This document shows, piece after piece, positions 7,121 to 10,858 of a stretch of DNA of 10,858 nt (its first letter is position 1; the number at the start of each line of letters is the position of its first letter). The position numbers were made by a program, and so were the translations under genes. Source of the DNA: JAAYAN01 sp964437215 (GTDB lineage Bacteria > Bacteroidota > Ignavibacteria > Ignavibacteriales > Melioribacteraceae); contig CAYTFZ010000088.1 in the NCBI GenBank assembly GCA_964437215.1, positions 1 through 10,858 of the forward strand. The letters are read 5' to 3'. The notes under the pieces were generated by a model that was not told where the DNA came from, searched no databases, and saw only the letters and a list, made by a program, of their open reading frames with translations.

Positions 7121-7180
7121 CGCCAGATTATCCGCGCGCACGGCGGCAGTTTACAAACCCGCTGTGTCTATTTTAGCTAA
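7121..7180 (+). pseudogene. Orphan fragment of kinase ATPase domain 3' end
   Basis: Beginning four bases after the nuclease stop codon, this reads RQIIRAHGGSLQ and then TRCVYFS before TAA at 7178-7180. The first 30 bases are identical to 5935-5964. The next two codons differ in DNA (TTACAA against CTGCAG) yet still encode LQ, then similarity ends. No start codon or upstream part of a kinase precedes it. It is a remnant, either of the original 3' end of the kinase gene displaced by insertion or of another, closely related kinase gene. Confidence 0.75.
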
Positions 7181-7208
7181 ACAAGACTGTTGAATAAGGG
7201 AAATTATA

Positions 7209-7532
7209 ATGAAAAGAATTGGAATGGCTATAAGGATTAAACCTGAATTTCTTGAAAAATATGTTTATCTTCACAAAAACCCCGATACTGAACTCTTATC
7301 AGCTCTTGAAAATTCAAATATCAGAAACAATACAGTATTTCATACTGACGGTATTTTATTTAACTATTTTGAATATCACGGAACTGATTTCGAATCTGAT
7401 TGGATAAAATATACTGAATCGGAAATTGTAAAAGAGTTATTTTTAAAAATGAAAGGGTTTTTCTTACCCGCAGGAGAAAATTTTCCGAAAACCGGATGGA
7501 CTGTAATGAATGAAGTTTTCAGAAAGGATTAA
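7209..7532 (+). CDS. L-rhamnose mutarotase-like protein (DUF718 family)
   Basis: A 107-residue single-domain protein with a ferredoxin-like dimeric alpha/beta barrel fold expected. It would interconvert the alpha and beta anomers of a sugar, L-rhamnose in the best-known member (E. coli RhaM, 104 residues). The N-terminal strand (IGMAIRIKPEF), the active-site H22 in YLHKNP, the ELLSALENSNIRNNTVFHTDGILFNYFEY core and the WTVMNEVF end align with that family; the family's double tryptophan before the last helix is replaced (LFLKMKG), so the sugar may differ. AAGGG eight bases before the ATG is a good ribosome binding site. No rhamnose or fucose catabolism genes are near, so it is a stand-alone copy here. 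The family call is good; substrate is uncertain. Confidence 0.85.
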   Translation: MKRIGMAIRIKPEFLEKYVYLHKNPDTELLSALENSNIRNNTVFHTDGILFNYFEYHGTDFESDWIKYTESEIVKELFLKMKGFFLPAGENFPKTGWTVMNEVFRKD

Positions 7533-7593
7533 TTCTCATATGGTAACTGAATAAGATAATGATTTTACAATCTCACAATTTAAAACACAAAAT

Positions 7594-8775
7594 ATGAAAC
7601 ACACAGTAATCCTTTTTACACTTACTTTTTTATCTCCTGCAATTTTCGGGCAGGGTTCTTTAGTCTGGGATTTTTTAACCGCAGGAAGAGTTTATTCTTC
7701 GCCGGCAATTGACGACAGCTCTATTTACATCGGGAGCAACGATTCTTGTTTATATGCCCTGGATAAGAAAAACGGTAAACTGAAATGGAAATTCAGAACA
7801 GGTGGAGAAATTAAATCTAAGCCGTTGCTGCTTAATAATTCGGTTATTTTTAACAGTACCGATGGATTTGTTTATTCTGTTAAGAAAAATAATGCACAAG
7901 AACAATGGGCATTCAAAACAAACGGCGAGAAAATGCTCGATATCTGGGATTATTATCTTTCATCGCCTGTGTATTCGGGGAATAATGTGTTATTCGGGAG
8001 CGGCGACGGAAACATTTACGCAATTGAACCAAACAGCGGAAGCCTGATTTGGAAACACAGGACTGATGGGATTGTTCACGCAACTCCTTTAATTTACAAC
8101 GGAAAGGTTTTTGTCGGCAGTTTTGACGGATATTTTTATGCCTTAAATGCTGAAAACGGTGATTTGATTTGGAAATTCAGGACAGTCGGCGATGCTTATT
8201 TTCCTATTGGAGAGATTCAAAAAGGTGCCGCTGTTTACAAAAATTCTGTAATCTTCGGAAGCAGGGACTTTAATGTTTACTCGCTGAATATTGAAACCGG
8301 AAGAGGCTTATGGAATATGAAAGAGAAAGGAAGCTGGGTTATTGCCGCTCCGCTTGTCGCAAATGATGTTGTCTATTTTGGCACATCAGATTCACAGAGA
8401 TTTTGCGGGCTGTCAGCCGAAACGGGATACGAAGAATGTTCCTTCCCGCTGAATATGAGGGTGTACGGCGAAGCAGTTTCATTTGATAATCATATATATT
8501 TCGGTTGTTTTAATGGAAAATTGTACAGGATTAATAAGTTTAAAAGAACAATAGAACAAATTTTTCAAACCTATGGTAGCAAAAGTAACTATAATTCAGT
8601 TTACAACGAAAAAGATGAATTTCGATCTGATTTTGAATTATACGGAAGCGACATTAAAGCTTCAGAAGAAAAAATCCTTAATTTAGGAGCAATACTCTCA
8701 ACCCCGGTAATTGATAACAACACTATTTATTTTGGTGATGCAAATGGTTATGTATATGCGTACAGAATTAAATAA
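7594..8775 (+). CDS. Exported PQQ-type beta-propeller repeat protein
   Basis: A 393-residue protein with an N-terminal signal peptide (about 1-20, MKHTVILFTLTFLSPAIFG) and then repeated blades of about 40 residues. The recurrent pattern is WxF(R/K)TxG, SxP, a short hydrophobic stretch, (V/I)xFGSxDGxxYAL and NGxLxW. I see about seven or eight blades, at roughly 22-66, 67-107, 117-156, 157-197, 209-243, 247-285, 289-330 and 360-393; the seventh is irregular with an insert. This architecture is shared by PQQ-dependent dehydrogenases and BamB. It lacks the length and catalytic features of the dehydrogenases, so it is more likely a binding or scaffold protein in the periplasm or at the surface. 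The start follows the mutarotase stop by 61 bases without a strong ribosome binding site. Function is not predictable from context. Confidence 0.88.
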   Translation: MKHTVILFTLTFLSPAIFGQGSLVWDFLTAGRVYSSPAIDDSSIYIGSNDSCLYALDKKNGKLKWKFRTGGEIKSKPLLLNNSVIFNSTDGFVYSVKKNNAQEQWAFKTNGEKMLDIWDYYLSSPVYSGNNVLFGSGDGNIYAIEPNSGSLIWKHRTDGIVHATPLIYNGKVFVGSFDGYFYALNAENGDLIWKFRTVGDAYFPIGEIQKGAAVYKNSVIFGSRDFNVYSLNIETGRGLWNMKEKGSWVIAAPLVANDVVYFGTSDSQRFCGLSAETGYEECSFPLNMRVYGEAVSFDNHIYFGCFNGKLYRINKFKRTIEQIFQTYGSKSNYNSVYNEKDEFRSDFELYGSDIKASEEKILNLGAILSTPVIDNNTIYFGDANGYVYAYRIK

Positions 8776-8800
8776 AATGTTTTTACCATAACATTTATTT
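8770..8800 (+). terminator. AT-rich hairpin overlapping the propeller stop codon
   Basis: AAATAAAATGTT (8770-8781) pairs with AACATTTATTT (8790-8800) with one bulged base around an 8-base loop. The stop codon (8773-8775) is inside the left arm. The stem contains almost no GC pairs and there is no clean T tract, so termination would be weak. Confidence 0.35.
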
Positions 8801-8882
8801 AATTATTATCCTTATGGTTTATATCTTTTATAGTTTTACAAATCAATTATAATATCTTAATCCAACTATAAACGAGGCGATT

Positions 8883-9476
8883 ATGAACAAAAGAACTTTT
8901 TTGAAAACCAGTTTATCCGCAATTGGTCTGTTAGCAATCCCAAATAAAATATTTGGTATGGATTTTTTCCCAACAACAAAAAATGTAGAATGGGCAATAC
9001 TTTATGGCACTTGGTGCGGTACAGCCCGCGATGCGAGCGTTTGGATTTCTGAAGGGATGGATGGAATTGCTGACGTGTTTGATGTCCGTGAAAACCCGGA
9101 TTTATCAAAATATAAACACATTATTATCGGCGGAGCAATTCGCAGCGGAGTAACTTCAAATGAATTTCAGGAATATTTAGCAAAGCATAAAGAAATTGTA
9201 AAGAGTAAAACCAGAGGATTGTTTGCCGTTTGCGGGAATATGAGGCAACCGGTTACACAAGAGCAATACAAAAGACTCATTGATAATCATCTTGCCCAGC
9301 TTACAACAACCGATAAAGTTCCTTCTAAAGTTTTTTTAGGAAGAATTACCTGGGGTCTTATGGAACCAGATGTGCAAAAACAAATGAAAGCCTTCCCCAA
9401 TATGGAAGAATATGATAATCTAAAACGAAATGAATGCATGGAGTTTGGCAAAGAAGTCTTAAAATCGGTTAAGTAA
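8883..9476 (+). CDS. Exported flavodoxin-domain protein (HemG-like, Tat-type signal)
   Basis: A 197-residue protein. Residues 1-25 form a Tat-like signal, NKRTFLK followed by a hydrophobic stretch ending IPNKIFG; the twin-arginine pair is KR rather than RR, a substitution tolerated in some Tat substrates. From about 36 a flavodoxin fold follows: first strand and FMN-phosphate loop LYGTWCGTARDAS (40-52), then VFDVRENPDLSKYKHIIIGGAIRSG (70-94), GLFAVCGN, and a C-terminal helix. The layout resembles the Flavodoxin_5 group that includes protoporphyrinogen oxidase HemG, which is about the same size without a signal. Electron transfer with bound FMN outside the cytoplasm is the inferred role. GAGG (8874-8877) five bases before the ATG supports the start. 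Neighbouring genes give no partner. The flavodoxin fold is likely; HemG activity is unproven. Confidence 0.85.
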   Translation: MNKRTFLKTSLSAIGLLAIPNKIFGMDFFPTTKNVEWAILYGTWCGTARDASVWISEGMDGIADVFDVRENPDLSKYKHIIIGGAIRSGVTSNEFQEYLAKHKEIVKSKTRGLFAVCGNMRQPVTQEQYKRLIDNHLAQLTTTDKVPSKVFLGRITWGLMEPDVQKQMKAFPNMEEYDNLKRNECMEFGKEVLKSVK

Positions 9477-9493
9477 AATTCATAAAAGATAAA

Positions 9494-9523
9494 AATCAAC
9501 TGACATAGGGTTGTCAGTTGATT
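9494..9523 (+). terminator. Perfect 12-bp hairpin after the flavodoxin gene
   Basis: AATCAACTGACA and TGTCAGTTGATT are exact inverted copies around the 6-base loop TAGGGT, 17 bases after the stop codon at 9474-9476. A T-rich stretch (GATTTACTTTT) follows. It is the best intrinsic terminator candidate in the window; it could also be an operator for the next gene, whose ATG is 38 bases further on. Confidence 0.6.
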
Positions 9524-9561
9524 GATTTACTTTTGGATTACAACAATCAAAAGGTAAGTAT

Positions 9562-10191
9562 ATGAAGCACGAATGGAAGAAAGCTGAAAAAAAGTTTTAT
9601 CTGCCAAAGGATAAACCTGAATTAATCAATATTCCGATTTTTAAGTACTTTACAATTGAAGGAAAAGGAAATCCGAACGACTCATTTTTTGCCGAGTATA
9701 TCGGGGTTTTATACTCTTTGTCATACGGTGTTAAAATGAGTCCTAAAAAAGGGATTGAGCCAAAAGGCTATTTCGATTATACTGTTTATCCGCTTGAAGG
9801 AATTTGGGATATTTCGGAAGAATCAAAGAAAAACTTTAACGGAAAAATCGATAAAAACGAATTGTGTTTCAAGCTGATGATACGCCAGCCTGATTTTGTT
9901 GATAACAATTTTGCAGTGCAAATTTTGGAACAGACAAAAAAGAAGAAACCTCACGAATTGTTAAATAAAATAAAATTTGAGGAAATAGTTGAGGGCTATT
10001 GCATCCAAATGCTGCATTCAGGCAGTTATGACAGTGAAACGAAAAGTTTTAAGATTATGGAAGACTTTGCAGAAAAAGAAAATTATAAACGAATCTCAAA
10101 AATACATAAGGAAATATATCTCAGCGATGCCAGAAAAGTTACGCCCGATAAATTGAAAACAGTTTTACGATTTTGTGTTGAGAAACATTAG
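9562..10191 (+). CDS. GyrI-like small-molecule-binding domain protein
   Basis: A 209-residue stand-alone GyrI-like (AraC effector-binding-like) protein, without any DNA-binding domain. The recognisable order is HEWKKAEKKFYLPKDKPELI at the start, FTIEGKGNPNDSFFAEYIGVLYSLSYGVK (about 30-60), GYFDYTVYPLEGIWD (about 68-82), FKLMIRQPDFV (about 104-114), YCIQMLHSGSYDSE (about 147-160) and EIYLSDARKVTPDKLKTVLRF (about 184-204). These fit the family of roughly 210-residue cytoplasmic proteins with two repeated SHS2 modules that bind hydrophobic or cationic compounds; some relatives hydrolyse cyclopropanoid ligands. AAAGG seven bases upstream supports the start. No membrane segment is present. The in vivo ligand is unknown. 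The hairpin at 9494-9523 separates it from the flavodoxin gene, so it is probably transcribed alone. Confidence 0.9.
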   Translation: MKHEWKKAEKKFYLPKDKPELINIPIFKYFTIEGKGNPNDSFFAEYIGVLYSLSYGVKMSPKKGIEPKGYFDYTVYPLEGIWDISEESKKNFNGKIDKNELCFKLMIRQPDFVDNNFAVQILEQTKKKKPHELLNKIKFEEIVEGYCIQMLHSGSYDSETKSFKIMEDFAEKENYKRISKIHKEIYLSDARKVTPDKLKTVLRFCVEKH

Positions 10192-10398
10192 TTAAAAATG
10201 AAACAACTATAATCAGAAATTCAAATAGCAACTCTCGCCAAATTTTTAATAGTCTCTGTACATTTAAAATTCTGCGGTTCAATTCTTTTATAGTTTTTCC
10301 TCGGCGATTATATTTGTAACCTGAAATTGCTTCTTGCGGTCAGTATGCAATCCTGCCAGCCGGGGAGCCATTCACACAAAACTTTTTTCACTTTTATT
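10192..10398. other. Intergenic region between convergent genes
   Basis: A 207-bp stretch with no convincing gene. Its right half is richer in GC than its flanks (around 10330-10372). A 27-codon minus-strand frame, MAPRLAGLHTDRKKQF onward, occupies 10288-10371; I do not recognise it. The opposite strand is also open across 10321-10383 from a stop at 10318-10320. I found no strong hairpin with a T tract that would end the convergent genes. Confidence 0.3.
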
Positions 10399-10858
10399 TT
10401 AAAAACTCCCTGCATAAAAATTTAATGAAGCGCCTGTATAACTTCTAACTGAACTTAGGTTCGCATAAAAAGCAATTCCCATTCCAAGGTAACTTGTAAA
10501 ATCCTGTTTTAATTCTAATTCCAACGGAAAGCCTATTCCTTTTTTTAATTCGTAATTATATTTATCAAAAAGGAAATTATGCTCAATTATATTGGTTCTT
10601 TTATTCCATAAGTTATAAGAAACCCCCGCTCTGGCAATAAGCGAATAATTAAAATCTTTTTTTATGATTAAAAAAATCGGTAACGGTAAAATCAAACCTC
10701 TCATTTTAAAATCGTAAGATTTCCCATATTGCAAGGAAAATGTTCTTAAATATTCTCCGCCAAGTATTTCACCTCCGTCAAGATAGTTAAAACTGAATAT
10801 CCCGTAATTTGTTTTGTAATTCAGCGAAGCTGTATAAGTCAATCCGCCAGCCGAATGC
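10399..10858 (-). CDS. Probable outer-membrane beta-barrel protein, C-terminal part
   Basis: The frame is open to the right window edge, so only the C-terminal 152 or so residues are visible; the internal TTG at 10842 is unlikely to be the true start. The sequence shows alternating polar and hydrophobic residues in strands of about 10 (LTYTASLNYKT, GIFSFNYLDGG, YSLIARAGVSYNL, PLELELKQDF, YLGMGIAFYANL, TGASLNFYAGSF), many aromatics at strand ends, and a terminal phenylalanine, the usual barrel-assembly signature of outer-membrane proteins. No family-specific motif is recognised. It is convergent with the GyrI-like gene. Function and total length cannot be given. Confidence 0.7.
   Translation of the reverse strand, partial: HSAGGLTYTASLNYKTNYGIFSFNYLDGGEILGGEYLRTFSLQYGKSYDFKMRGLILPLPIFLIIKKDFNYSLIARAGVSYNLWNKRTNIIEHNFLFDKYNYELKKGIGFPLELELKQDFTSYLGMGIAFYANLSSVRSYTGASLNFYAGSF

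Noticed and set aside
10399..10842. Complete 147-residue gene starting at TTG 10842
   Set aside because: The frame stays open to the window edge and the first visible residues already look like a barrel strand; it is treated as 5'-truncated by the window.

Overview
The window (about 10.9 kb, AT-rich) looks like chromosomal DNA from the Bacteroidota/Chlorobiota/Ignavibacteriota side of the tree. The reasons are the gene repertoire (S23-type four-helix-bundle protein, HlyD-type adaptor divergent from a sigma-54 activator with an NtrY-like kinase, KR-type Tat-like signal, DUF1016 nuclease, RhaM, GyrI-like protein) and the AT-rich coding style. This placement is inference; there is no rRNA or other marker gene here. 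I saw no tRNA, rRNA, CRISPR array or recognisable insertion sequence. No gene-free stretch exceeds 300 bases; the longest are 1703-1927 and 10192-10398.

Left part (1-1702, minus strand): an efflux periplasmic adaptor (HlyD/MacA type) is followed directly by a small four-helix-bundle gene. That small gene is bracketed by two inverted arrays of a 7-base unit, CAATNAN, which contain its start and stop codons. It looks like a cassette placed at the stop codon of the adaptor gene. The ABC or RND pump partner of the adaptor would lie outside the window.

Centre (1703-6018, plus strand): a divergent regulatory region holds two tandem 18-bp palindromes 20 bp apart and a -24/-12 sigma-54-like promoter. 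It drives a three-gene operon with an 11-base overlap and a 4-base gap: (1) an NtrC-type response regulator; (2) a SpoIIE/PP2C phosphatase; (3) a histidine kinase. The phosphatase and the kinase share a homologous N-terminal module (two membrane helices, linker, PAS-like domain) joined to different outputs. One signal could therefore feed both a kinase and a phosphatase, next to an activator that probably controls its own operon and perhaps the divergent efflux gene. This is the most interesting system in the window.

Right of the kinase (6019-7208): a DUF1016/YhcG-type PDDEXK nuclease gene sits between two exact 30-bp direct repeats. One copy is the end of the kinase ATPase domain and the other is an orphan fragment after the nuclease gene, so this looks like an insertion or rearrangement scar.

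Right part (7209-10858): an apparently unlinked set of genes: an L-rhamnose mutarotase-like protein, a secreted PQQ-type beta-propeller, an exported flavodoxin of the HemG-like group, a GyrI-like small-molecule-binding protein and, convergent at the right edge, the C-terminal part of a probable outer-membrane beta-barrel protein. Perfect or near-perfect hairpins after two of these genes are probable terminators.
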